Positions 10,487 to 18,592 of a stretch of DNA of 64,000 bases are shown piece by piece (positions within the stretch are counted from its first letter, which is position 1; every line of letters starts with the position of its first letter). Below the pieces are notes generated by a model. That model worked only from the letters and a program-made list of their open reading frames with translations, was not told where the DNA came from and searched no databases. Location: the NCBI GenBank assembly GCA_907163375.1, contig CAJQUW010005310.1:248001-312000 (forward strand), written 5' to 3'. A program made the translations under genes and the position numbers. Source of the DNA: Prostheceraeus crozeri. Taxonomy: Eukaryota > Platyhelminthes > Polycladida > Euryleptidae.

Positions 10487-10759
10487 ATGCAACGTGGAGG
10501 TATTTATCGCGGAACCCGCCGTCAAAAAGGGGGAATTTACCGTGGGAGTCGAAGACAAAAGGGTGGAATCTACCGCGGGAGTCGTAAACAAAGAGGAGGC
10601 ATCCTCCCATTTTTACTCCCCCTCGTCCCTGCACTTATTGCCGCAGGGAAAGCTGCAGCGTTGGGAGCAGCGGGTGCAGCCGGTGCCGCAGGCGTAAGTG
10701 CTATAGCGAATAAAATATCAGGAGGAGGAAAACGTCGAAGGAGACGTCATCATCGCTAA
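10487..10759 (+). CDS. Adenovirus core protein X (mu)-like small basic protein
   Basis: 90 residues. The N-terminus has three repeats of about 12 residues (GGIYRGSRRQK), then RGGILPFLLPLVPALIAAG, an Ala/Gly hydrophobic stretch (to about 75), and a final Arg/Lys/His cluster. The order basic block, RGGILPLLIPLIA-like segment, Ala/Gly helix is that of the adenovirus pX precursor, whose processed form condenses DNA in the core. Polinton-2 carries a related hydrophobic motif at 39689-39976. The upstream leader contains ACTAAGTAA, found before several other genes here. It probably acts in the virion core; the assignment is by motif only. Confidence 0.7.
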   Translation: MQRGGIYRGTRRQKGGIYRGSRRQKGGIYRGSRKQRGGILPFLLPLVPALIAAGKAAALGAAGAAGAAGVSAIANKISGGGKRRRRRHHR

Positions 10760-10785
10760 ACCAATCATGTTGTACACCACCCTAG

Positions 10786-10801
10786 GGACGGGTATATAAG
10801 T
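10786..10801 (+). promoter_or_regulatory. TATA box for the exonuclease-like gene
   Basis: GGGTATATAAG lies about 40 bp before ATG 10832, at a spacing like the TATA boxes in the inverted repeats and at 16397. Confidence 0.6.
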
Positions 10802-10831
10802 CGAGACACACAAGATGAGATTCATTTCACG

Positions 10832-11833
10832 ATGCGTCGGATTCAGCACTTGGGCGAGCTCATGCAAGGTTCTTATACCATTACATTTGATCATCCTAAA
10901 GTACAACAATGGTGGGTGGAGCAGAAGAAGCCGGTGCACAATTTCATCGTATTTGATACGGAAGGAGATCCCATGCAGGAAGTCGCTGCCATTTGGTGTC
11001 ATTATACGCCCAGAGACGATAAACCGAGTGGATATGTGACCATTACATCGCGCTTCCATGACTTTATCAAACATGAGACATCGGGGTGTGATGTTTTTGC
11101 GACTCATTTTATTCATGGTCTCAACCCACGTGTGATTGGGAAATGTGGTGCAGAAGAGAGTGTGATTATTCACCGTTTTAATGGCTGGGTCCATGAAATG
11201 ACACGCGAGTATGGAGACGTGGAACTGATTGTAGGGAATGGATTATCGGAGATGGAAAGAGCTTGGTTGAAAAGCATAAAACTCTTAGAAAAAGTGACCA
11301 TGGATAGTATTTCTCTCCCCGATTGGTCTCAACGCATTGACTCTCATTGGAATATATTCGCCTCATGTATGCGGGATAGTGAACTGTATAGACTTGGCTA
11401 TAAGGAACATATGCGTCGCGGATGTAACTTGATGAATCATTCCCAGTATGAAGGGAAAGAAGCGTACCGTCGAACCCTGTTACATTTACGCCGAGGGAAA
11501 GCACTCACAGAAACTCAAGCTGCCAAGGTACAGTATGGGTACCACTGTGCGCTGTCAGATGTGGTCGAGATTCTCCTTCATTATTGCTTTGAACTACACT
11601 ATCGACTTTATGTGCATACGCTGTATTTAAATTATGATTCCTGTGAAGCTGCATGGGCCTGGACCAAGATTGACCACATCACTGTGATGCATGAATCAAC
11701 CACGGTGGACAATGGACAACTCCACAAGTCTTACATTGTTCATTATTGTAACTTCAGTGACTATGCCGAACATCGTACCTTGTGCAAGAATAATGCACGT
11801 TGTGAAATAACTCAAGAAAGTGCATCTCTATAA
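10832..11833 (+). CDS. DEDDh 3'-5' exonuclease-like protein
   Basis: 333 residues. NFIVFDTEGDP (Asp42, Glu44) with a following EVAAIWCHYTP strand fits exonuclease motif I of the RNase H-like DEDDh superfamily (DnaQ, TREX, ExoI type). HCALSD (His238, Asp243) fits motif III, HxAxxD. Motif II probably falls in the VGNGLSEMERAWL segment (about 132-144) but is less clear. The enzyme family removes nucleotides from DNA or RNA 3' ends. In a protein-primed replicon that could mean proofreading support, end trimming or destruction of host nucleic acid. pPolB has its own exonuclease domain, so this gene is extra. It has its own TATA box. Identification rests on two motifs. Confidence 0.6.
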   Translation: MRRIQHLGELMQGSYTITFDHPKVQQWWVEQKKPVHNFIVFDTEGDPMQEVAAIWCHYTPRDDKPSGYVTITSRFHDFIKHETSGCDVFATHFIHGLNPRVIGKCGAEESVIIHRFNGWVHEMTREYGDVELIVGNGLSEMERAWLKSIKLLEKVTMDSISLPDWSQRIDSHWNIFASCMRDSELYRLGYKEHMRRGCNLMNHSQYEGKEAYRRTLLHLRRGKALTETQAAKVQYGYHCALSDVVEILLHYCFELHYRLYVHTLYLNYDSCEAAWAWTKIDHITVMHESTTVDNGQLHKSYIVHYCNFSDYAEHRTLCKNNARCEITQESASL

Positions 11834-12114
11834 TAAATGTTATTCCAATAACCTGTTATTTTTGATAATCATTGACTTGGGAATGATAGCACTTGTCAAT
11901 TTTATGAACCATTTTCAACATTAAAAATAATGCTAACGTGTAAATTTTATGAACGATTTCCAATCTTAAAATTCAATCTTTAACATTAATTTTAACTTCT
12001 ATCATGATATGTCCTATAACCCATTTCACCCTTGAATAAAATAATCATAGCTTACCATGTATGTTTATTGAATACATGTATCAAAAAATATGAAGTAGAA
12101 GAAAGATACACAAG
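11834..12114. other. AT-rich spacer between convergent genes
   Basis: No gene is seen. It contains AATAAA-like signals just after 11833 and near 12030 and probably holds the 3' ends of the genes on either side. Confidence 0.5.
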
Positions 12115-12582
12115 TTAAAACACCCAATCGTCAACAAAGTCTACATGATCCGAGAATGCAATCGCTTCATCCAAGTTTTGTAGTTCAGTTCTAATGTTAT
12201 ACCGACTATTCAAATTAGTCAGTGGACGGCGAAAGGGTTGACGAAAAAGATTCAGTTCAGGATAATCATCGATGTTAGGAGGAATATTCTCCTGCTCATC
12301 GTAAAGAAAGTCAAGTTCCCAATTCTCGCTGATCACACTTGGTGGTCCAGGATCGGTGACGGAGGGTGACGGTGGGACGTGAAATGACCCATCGATGGTG
12401 GGTGGCGTCGGCGGGAGGGAATATGGTCCATCGGGATCGGGAATGGAGCCCCAGTTCGAGGGGAGGTCCGTTGGGAAATCATCTTCTTCTTCTTCTAAGG
12501 TCGGTGGTGGTGGAGTGTCTGGGATCACAATCGCCTCTTCTTCAAATGCGTTTCGAACCCTTATTCCGCTGAGATCGACCAT
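12115..12582 (-). CDS. Acidic proline-rich protein, unrecognised
   Basis: 155 residues, strongly acidic, with Pro-rich segments (TPPPPTLEEEEDD, PPTPPTIDG, VPPSPSV) in the first 90 residues and no globular pattern there. The C-terminal 60 residues have FLYDEQENIPPNIDDYPEL and a short Arg patch (RQPFRRPL). Composition suggests a disordered regulatory or activation-type protein; no family is recognised. It is transcribed divergently from 12818-13216 across a block of GGAGCAC motifs. Confidence 0.6.
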   Translation of the reverse strand: MVDLSGIRVRNAFEEEAIVIPDTPPPPTLEEEEDDFPTDLPSNWGSIPDPDGPYSLPPTPPTIDGSFHVPPSPSVTDPGPPSVISENWELDFLYDEQENIPPNIDDYPELNLFRQPFRRPLTNLNSRYNIRTELQNLDEAIAFSDHVDFVDDWVF

Positions 12583-12649
12583 CTTGTATGTTCACGAGTG
12601 TTATGAAGGTGGAACATTTTCGACTTGGCTTTATAGTGTTGCAAATGCC

Positions 12650-12785
12650 CCATCCCCTGCTCCGAGCATTAGGCGTGCCCCATTCCATGCTCGGAGCACA
12701 GAACAGAGCATTGGCTGTGCCCCATTCCATGTCGGAGCACAGAACAGAGCATGTCATATCGGAGCACCTATCGATTGGAAAACTA
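12650..12785. promoter_or_regulatory. Divergent promoter region with repeated CGGAGCAC boxes
   Basis: A unit of about 40 bp (GCCCCATTCCATG, then TCGGAGCACAGAACAGAGCA) is repeated, and a third TCGGAGCACC lies near 12757 just before an inverted CCAAT box (GATTGG). The same GGAGCAC words occur in the inverted repeats and at 16327. The block lies between two divergent genes and probably serves both. Confidence 0.6.
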
Positions 12786-12817
12786 GGTAAAATTAGAGAA
12801 ACGTTCAAGACACATAC

Positions 12818-13216
12818 ATGATGGAAGACTTTCACGTGTACACCTATCCAAATCAGCTCATTATTTACCCGAAAACAACATGTCAACCGCACGCGATGTT
12901 GGAGAAAGTGATTCCCTATGTGAAGGAGAAGATCAAAGTGAAGCCTGAATGTGAACTCTCCATGGATACATTCACGATTTATGAATACAAAAGAAATGGA
13001 TCTCCACCATTGATGGGTGCCAGTGAACGTTATTATGAAAGTGATGTCGAAGAAATGGATGACTATTTAGCCTCACTGAAGAACGTATGGGACTATGAAT
13101 TTATGGACAGTGATAACAAAGAGATTCTTGGTGTCTATTGTATAACGTTTAATTTTGAATATTTCTCTGTTGGATGGACATCAGAAGAAGAAGAATATGT
13201 AAGCGATGCAGACTAA
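12818..13216 (+). CDS. Acidic 132-residue protein, unrecognised
   Basis: Starts at ATG 12818 (second ATG 12821), about 60 bp past the divergent GGAGCAC block. The protein is acidic, with a mixed strand/helix N-terminal half, an acidic central segment (YYESDVEEMDDYLASL, about 69-84) and an acidic tail (EEEEYVSDAD). No domain is recognised. Its layout weakly parallels the left-end protein (9041-9466). The stop is followed by CTAAGTATG and an AATAAA signal. Confidence 0.55.
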   Translation: MMEDFHVYTYPNQLIIYPKTTCQPHAMLEKVIPYVKEKIKVKPECELSMDTFTIYEYKRNGSPPLMGASERYYESDVEEMDDYLASLKNVWDYEFMDSDNKEILGVYCITFNFEYFSVGWTSEEEEYVSDAD

Positions 13217-13407
13217 GTATGAATAAAGATTGTCGTTGTATGAATCATGTTGCTTTTCCATATTATAAGCATTCTGCTATTGGGGTTGATAGATTTGGAA
13301 AAACATGCTACTTGTACTCCTTTTTCTTCTGAGAGAGATTGTACGCATACACTTTGCGATGAGTGACTATTTAAGTTATGGATCCTCACACTCTCTCAAA
13401 TAAGATC

Positions 13408-13545
13408 ATGTTACTTCTGCCCTATTATCGAAAAAGACGACATCGCCCTATTCGGACAAGACACCTTCGAAAAAGACGACCACGTGGAAGATGGACATCA
13501 CGCCCACAGAAAGTTCGACCACTCCTTCGCACCAAGCGCGGATGA
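13408..13545 (+). CDS. Very short arginine-rich protein (45 residues)
   Basis: Too short for a standard 60-codon cut-off. ATG 13408 follows a TATTTAAG box at about 13364 by roughly 40 bp. About one third of the residues are Arg or Lys in clusters (YRKRRHR, LRKRRPRGR), resembling protamines or adenovirus core peptides. A DNA-condensing core role is possible. Support is the promoter spacing and composition only. Confidence 0.45.
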   Translation: MLLLPYYRKRRHRPIRTRHLRKRRPRGRWTSRPQKVRPLLRTKRG

Positions 13546-13633
13546 AAATCCTTATTGATTTTTGGTTCCATGAACGCATCCGAGGCAAGGATATCCCCAC
13601 ATTAGAAGAGTTTACCGACACGTCCACGTCTAT

Positions 13634-13948
13634 TTGAATCAATTGGTACTGAATGACCGCTATTCCATCGTGGGACGTGTGTATTTACTCATGGCTATTT
13701 TTGAGGATGATGTTTTGTATGAGGAAACACTATGGAGCTTTATGAATGAGAAACATTTAAAATATTTACAAGAGCTGTATCATAAACGTGTGATTTCAGC
13801 AGCAAGTTTTATTTATATCAAAGAGACATTGAATCGTATCTGTGCTCATTTCAGTGTTTTGTTTCAATGGCCAACGAATGTATTTAAGCATGCACAGGAA
13901 CACACAACAAAAATCAAAATAAAGGGAGGAACGCGTGAAAGTGAATAG
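13634..13948 (+). pseudogene. Small unrecognised Polinton-1 gene, appears broken
   Basis: About 100 codons of helical, aromatic-rich protein (VGRVYLLMAIFEDD, WSFMNEKHLKYLQELYHKR). The gene looks incomplete as it stands, with about one break. No family is recognised. It lies between the arginine-rich peptide and the zinc/coiled-coil gene. Confidence 0.4.
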
Positions 13949-13957
13949 ACACTGACG

Positions 13958-15208
13958 TTGCGAAAATTGAGAATAACCCTATGTCCTGTCTGTAAATGCC
14001 CTTATCAAAAAGATCGTCTGAGAAGGCATATTTTTAATTCACACAATCTAAAATATAAAACAAAAGAAGAGATAAAAGCAAGTGAAGAGTTCATCTATGC
14101 ATGCCTATGCGGGGAAACACTCGATGGAACGGTGGATAGGAAGACAGCTCAACAATTTGCGCGTCAACATACCCATATTTTAAACGAGCGAATGGAGGGA
14201 GAAAATGTGAGCAAACTCAACTATATTATTCAACAGCATGTTCCGAGATCCTCTTTGAAGATGTCCTCTACGTTGACAGGACAAGATCGACAATTATCAC
14301 CCACCTCACGTCGTGCAACCCCCTTGCGACCCCCTCAACCTATGAATACAGATTTGGATGCAGACGATAGTCTAGAAGCACTCATTCGACCCTCTCCAGC
14401 GGATCATCATACCTTAACATCACGTCAAGCAACACCTGATCCTTCTCACACGATGCTGCAAGCTGTCGTGAAAAGTATGGTTGAAGATCGAGCCAGAGTG
14501 GATGCTCCCCCGGATCTCACCCATATGGTCCATCAAATACAAGAAGAATGGAATCGATTGCCGCCAGATGTTTTAGCCATGGCTGCGAATGAGATTGATT
14601 TGAGTCCTCTATCGTTAGAGAATATTCAACCTACACTAAGTCATGTGACATTTGATAACTACCCAGGTCCGGTCAATGATCACAACAGTTATGTTCAAGT
14701 CATGTCGAACACAGTGGGAAATCCAGAGGTTGATCAACAAGAATCAAGAGGAGTGGGAACCCCTCTCCAACAACACTCGGTGGGGGTAGGAACCCCTCAA
14801 CAACAACACTCAGTGGGGGTAGGAACCCCTCATCAACCCATGGACGCACACCCCGTGGAGGAAAGAATGTTTTACCCAGTCAATTCACCTGTCATTGATA
14901 ACTCCCACGAGTACATTATTCAACTGAACAATTTGAAAAACAGCGCCATTGTTCAACTGTTGAACGATTCTATTCGTCTCCATGAACGTCATTTAAATGC
15001 TCGCAAACGCATCTTGCACGTGTTGGAAGATGCATTTAATCAACACATTCATGAACCCAATCGTACAGATGACAATGGAGACTATTTGGATGAGACATTG
15101 GAAAGCATGCGTGACTTGCTGACTCAAAAGGAAGAGTTTATTGCCCACTTAACCAACCAAAATGCAGACGTCCACGCACGCTATATGAATTTGGTGAACG
15201 CCATGTAA
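13958..15208 (+). CDS. Zinc-finger plus coiled-coil protein
   Basis: About 416 residues; the true start is not resolved. Residues about 8-85 hold CPVCKCPY, HIFNSH, YACLCGETL and QFARQHTHI, the same zinc motif as in the C-terminal half of the protein at 9492-10406. The middle is Pro/Thr/Gln-rich and probably disordered, with three direct repeats of VGTPxQQHSVG (DNA about 14750-14835). The last 110 residues are helical with heptad-like Leu/Ile spacing (ARKRILHVLEDAF, LESMRDLLTQKEEFIAHL), suggesting a coiled coil. The role is unknown; it may be a structural or DNA-associated protein. Confidence 0.6.
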   Translation: MRKLRITLCPVCKCPYQKDRLRRHIFNSHNLKYKTKEEIKASEEFIYACLCGETLDGTVDRKTAQQFARQHTHILNERMEGENVSKLNYIIQQHVPRSSLKMSSTLTGQDRQLSPTSRRATPLRPPQPMNTDLDADDSLEALIRPSPADHHTLTSRQATPDPSHTMLQAVVKSMVEDRARVDAPPDLTHMVHQIQEEWNRLPPDVLAMAANEIDLSPLSLENIQPTLSHVTFDNYPGPVNDHNSYVQVMSNTVGNPEVDQQESRGVGTPLQQHSVGVGTPQQQHSVGVGTPHQPMDAHPVEERMFYPVNSPVIDNSHEYIIQLNNLKNSAIVQLLNDSIRLHERHLNARKRILHVLEDAFNQHIHEPNRTDDNGDYLDETLESMRDLLTQKEEFIAHLTNQNADVHARYMNLVNAM

Positions 15209-15360
15209 ACTAAGTTATGTGGGATAGAGGATGATAGACAAGAATGACGTGTCAGTGTGAATCATGTTCAAGTCGACGTCAAGACTTTACCAAGGTACTG
15301 AAATCCCTAAGTTAAGGGATAGGATGTTCGAAAAAGAAAATTAACCGCCATGTTGATCAA

Positions 15361-15639
15361 TTGCCTGAGGAATATGTCAAGGATATGCAAGCACTCATGA
15401 GCAAAATGCGAGAGAATCCAGGGAAATTAACACCTTTACAGCACGAGTTTATTCAATCTTACAAAGGAATTCTCCGCAAATTTGTGAAACCACCCCCTCA
15501 AACTCGCAAATACTTGGGTCAAAAACGGAAATTTAACAAGAAACAAACCCCCTTTGCACAAGCCTATGCCATGGCATATCACGATAATCCAACAGCTTTC
15601 AAACAAGCCTTACATGCATCGATCGGCTCCAAACACTAA
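15361..15639 (+). CDS. Small basic protein, unrecognised, 5' end uncertain
   Basis: 92 codons of basic protein with a KPPPQTRKYLGQKRKFNKK segment and an Ala-rich, aromatic C-terminus (AQAYAMAYHDNPTAFKQAL). The coding signal probably begins upstream of 15361 and the gene appears to have about one break. The stop overlaps a CTAAGTAA motif and is followed 33 bp later by the membrane-protein gene. Confidence 0.45.
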   Translation: MPEEYVKDMQALMSKMRENPGKLTPLQHEFIQSYKGILRKFVKPPPQTRKYLGQKRKFNKKQTPFAQAYAMAYHDNPTAFKQALHASIGSKH

Positions 15640-15672
15640 GTAAACCATACCCACGTCATCAACAACATCATC

Positions 15673-16035
15673 ATGGACACTGTTCAATCCATAGCGAACA
15701 CACTTTCAACAGCTAACGGAGGAGAATTAAAATGTTCACTCATTGGTTCATTCAAAGAAACCCTATCACAATTCTTTACACTCGTCATATTCATTTTGGT
15801 TACCCTCTTATCTGGTCGAAAAATGATGAAAGATATCAAAAAACGTAAAGAGAGTGGAAATCCCTTACTCGATGTGGAAGTCGTCAACTATGATATGTCC
15901 AGAACACCTATACTCAATCCCACCAAACCGCACAATGAAATTCCCATGAAATCGAACGATTTATCGAAGAGTGTGAATAAGTCACGTTCACACAGTAAAA
16001 TTCCTATGAAATCAAACGATATACCGAAGATTTAA
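15673..16035 (+). CDS. Single-pass membrane protein with repeat-derived tail
   Basis: 120 residues. The N-terminal 33 residues lack a signal peptide; FFTLVIFILVTLLSG at about 34-48 is a clear transmembrane segment, followed by a basic stop-transfer (RKMMKDIKKRK). The tail contains IPMKSNDLSK and IPMKSNDIPK, two copies of a DNA repeat that continues beyond the stop. Small membrane proteins occur in many virus-like elements and may act in entry or virion membranes; this role is inferred from topology alone. Confidence 0.6.
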   Translation: MDTVQSIANTLSTANGGELKCSLIGSFKETLSQFFTLVIFILVTLLSGRKMMKDIKKRKESGNPLLDVEVVNYDMSRTPILNPTKPHNEIPMKSNDLSKSVNKSRSHSKIPMKSNDIPKI

Positions 16036-16320
16036 AGGTTGATTTTCCCATGACATCGTTAAAAATACTACGGATTTGATGTGTTATTTTCCCATGATAT
16101 CAATCGATTCACTGTGACTTTGATGAACACACTCTGTTACAAATCCTCGTAAAATCAGGTGATTTATCGAGAATTCTGAGGTACTTTTCCACACCAAATC
16201 GACCGATGTTATCGTAAAATGACTCAGCAAATTCCCATGAAATCAAGCGATATCTCGTGAATTTGACCTACAAAAGGGGCAAGCCCCGTACACCATCAAA
16301 AATGAATGATTCATCGTGAA
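15935..16320. repeat. Degenerate tandem repeat continuing from the membrane-protein gene
   Basis: A unit of roughly 60-80 bp with the core ATTCCCATGAAATCAAACGA and TTATCGAAGA recurs with growing divergence from about 15935 through 16320. The first two copies are translated in the membrane protein; later copies are non-coding. Confidence 0.55.
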
Positions 16321-16326
16321 TTCGAC

Positions 16327-16404
16327 GGAGCACCAATCAGAGCACTTGTATGCGTGGGCGTCAACCAATGAGAAGAAATTTTCTCACGCTCAACTCTATA
16401 TAAA
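16327..16404 (+). promoter_or_regulatory. Internal promoter: GGAGCAC, two CCAAT boxes, TATA
   Basis: GGAGCACCAATCAGAGCAC at 16327-16345, a second CCAAT at about 16363-16369, and TATATAA at 16397-16403, 32 bp before ATG 16435. The first block is almost the same as that in the inverted-repeat promoters. Confidence 0.75.
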
Positions 16405-16434
16405 CTGAGCCATTTCAATCATTTTCATTCAGTC

Positions 16435-17961
16435 ATGGGTAAACGTACGAACACGTTGGAAGCTCCTCTCGCGAAGAAGGCGAAAGTCACGTATTCGTCA
16501 GATACACCGACATCGAAGTCAGTCTTTGTTGAAGCGACGGAGCCCTATTTCCATACGAATGGGAAAGCCCAGAAGAACTACCTTACCAAGGCACATCCAC
16601 AGATGGAGCCTCTGCCCATCACACGTCTGGTATTGGGCAAACAATGGGGTAACACTGGATATTATCCCAATCGCGGAGAGAATGTGATGATGGATGCGAT
16701 GGATTGGCAATCACGACGAGACATCTCAAAACTCGTGTTTGCCACGGGATTTTATGGATGGCGTGCACGAACGTACAATGACCCTTGGCACGGTTCCGAT
16801 CAACTCTCCTCCCTCTTCACCATTTCTCAAGCCGTCTCACACGATCTGGAGACGTTGGAAGATGCGATACATTCCCTCTACAAACAAGTCCAACCCGAAT
16901 CTGCCTACAACCTCACCTCCTGTCTCGGTTATGAACACAGGAAATCGGCCTACGACAGTGTCTTTATGAAGCTGAAGCAGGACACACCCATCTTCCTGAT
17001 GAAGGAGAATGGAAAGAACAAGAAGGTTAGTTTGGCCACTCTTGGACATCTTCTTTCCAATCTCAAGGCGAATACCTTCCTTCAAGCAAATACCATCTTC
17101 CGCGTCACAGGCATGTACTGTAATCCACAGACAAAGACTCTGAAACTGTGTTTTACTGTGGATCAAATCCAAGTCCGTATCAAACAGGTGGAGGAAGGTC
17201 AGAACACAGCGGTGGAGGAAAAGAAGAAGAAGAAGACAAAGCTGACACTCGATATAAAGAAGGCACACAGTCCCTCCAGTGGTTTATTTAATCTGATACA
17301 CATGGTGCAACCTAAACAGGACATTGATTGGGAGGAACTCAATCACTTTATAGAGGATCTCGATCAGTTATCCCAATCAGAGGACAGCACTGTACTTATG
17401 AAAGAAAAGGAGGATGAGATGACAAGCATGCTTTCTCAAAGGTGGAGTGCTCAACCCACGGAGGAGGAGGATTGGAAGAGGATGCGTACGGATTATACCA
17501 AGGCGCAAGCACTCGGTGTGTACATTCGCATCCGGGAAGAGTCACACGCGCTGCATATCTTTGACGGTGATCAAATACAAGCCGAGAAATGGATCAATCG
17601 ATTCCTCGAAATGTTCAAGGATATGGTGGAACACAAACAGGAGAGTGAGTGGTATGTGTCATCCTCATGGTACAAAGCAGGACAGTGTGTCAATGAGAAA
17701 TGGTCTGTGTTGAACTATATTGAACATTATTTCATTGTGCGTAGTGCCTACGAAATCCATCGTCGCGCCTTTCCCAACATGTTGAAGGAAGCATTTGCAC
17801 GGTACAATATGAGTCCTCTTACCAATGACATGGAAAGGACAATGATGAGTGAAATGAAGACTGCTCTTGAAAACTCGCTCTTTAAGACATGTACACGTGG
17901 ACGTTTTATTCCACCTCTTCTTTATTCTGGAAATGATTCTATGTTCTGGAAACTATTTTAA
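16435..17961 (+). CDS. Unrecognised 508-residue nuclear-type protein
   Basis: A long intact frame starting 32 bp after a strong TATA box. The first 20 residues contain a basic nuclear-signal-like cluster (LAKKAKV), and a Lys run sits at about 262-268 (EEKKKKKTKL). The rest is rich in aromatic, Met and charged residues and looks globular and mostly helical, with an acidic segment at about 300-335. No catalytic motif is recognised. Its placement alone under a copy of the terminal-repeat promoter suggests co-expression with the polymerase; a DNA-binding or replication role is a guess. It precedes the packaging ATPase. Confidence 0.7.
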   Translation: MGKRTNTLEAPLAKKAKVTYSSDTPTSKSVFVEATEPYFHTNGKAQKNYLTKAHPQMEPLPITRLVLGKQWGNTGYYPNRGENVMMDAMDWQSRRDISKLVFATGFYGWRARTYNDPWHGSDQLSSLFTISQAVSHDLETLEDAIHSLYKQVQPESAYNLTSCLGYEHRKSAYDSVFMKLKQDTPIFLMKENGKNKKVSLATLGHLLSNLKANTFLQANTIFRVTGMYCNPQTKTLKLCFTVDQIQVRIKQVEEGQNTAVEEKKKKKTKLTLDIKKAHSPSSGLFNLIHMVQPKQDIDWEELNHFIEDLDQLSQSEDSTVLMKEKEDEMTSMLSQRWSAQPTEEEDWKRMRTDYTKAQALGVYIRIREESHALHIFDGDQIQAEKWINRFLEMFKDMVEHKQESEWYVSSSWYKAGQCVNEKWSVLNYIEHYFIVRSAYEIHRRAFPNMLKEAFARYNMSPLTNDMERTMMSEMKTALENSLFKTCTRGRFIPPLLYSGNDSMFWKLF

Positions 17962-18017
17962 GTTATGTTTAATACATGATGCATGGAATATATGTCTGAC
18001 TTTTATGATTCGACAAG

Positions 18018-18592
18018 ATGGATTTCCGTTTAGAGAATGACTCATCCATGATTGTCTCGGGTCCTAGTAAATCGGGAAAGTCCACGTTTGTGGTGAATAT
18101 GATCAAGAATCGTCATACTTTATTTAAAAAGCCCATCGTAAAGTCTGGTGGTATTATGGGATAGAAAGTCCATTTCATAAAGAGTTACAAGAGGTGATCT
18201 TGAAAATGGGTGTCCCTACCCAAGATGATTTTGATCAATTGCAAGAAAATGATTTAATTATTCTCGATGATTTACAACAGGAATCTCAAAACAATGAAAC
18301 TGTGACGGGATTATTTTTAAGAGGATCTCATCATAAACGGTTTTTCGCAGTGCAAATCACACAGTATTTGTATGGTGATAAAGAACAACGTATGCGTAAT
18401 GGCAATGTCCATTATTTGGTCGCGTTCAATAATCCGAGAAATCAACAACAATTACCTCAATTCATGGGGAAAATGCTCCCAAAAGGCAATATGAGCGTTG
18501 TGCATGCACCTACCTCTTTATTGATTTCACTACAAATTGTCCGTTTGAGTACCGATTTCGCACCAACTTATTTAATCCACCTATGATTGTGT
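18018..18592 (+). pseudogene. Packaging ATPase (FtsK/HerA, A32 type), broken
   Basis: Walker A (GPSKSGKST) lies near the N-terminus and Walker B (LIILDDLQQE) near the middle, followed by a sensor-like ITQYLYG segment, the order of the A32/FtsK-like genome-packaging ATPases of Polintons, adintoviruses and related viruses. The family pumps DNA into the capsid. It sits just before the integrase block. About two breaks are seen. Confidence 0.8.
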
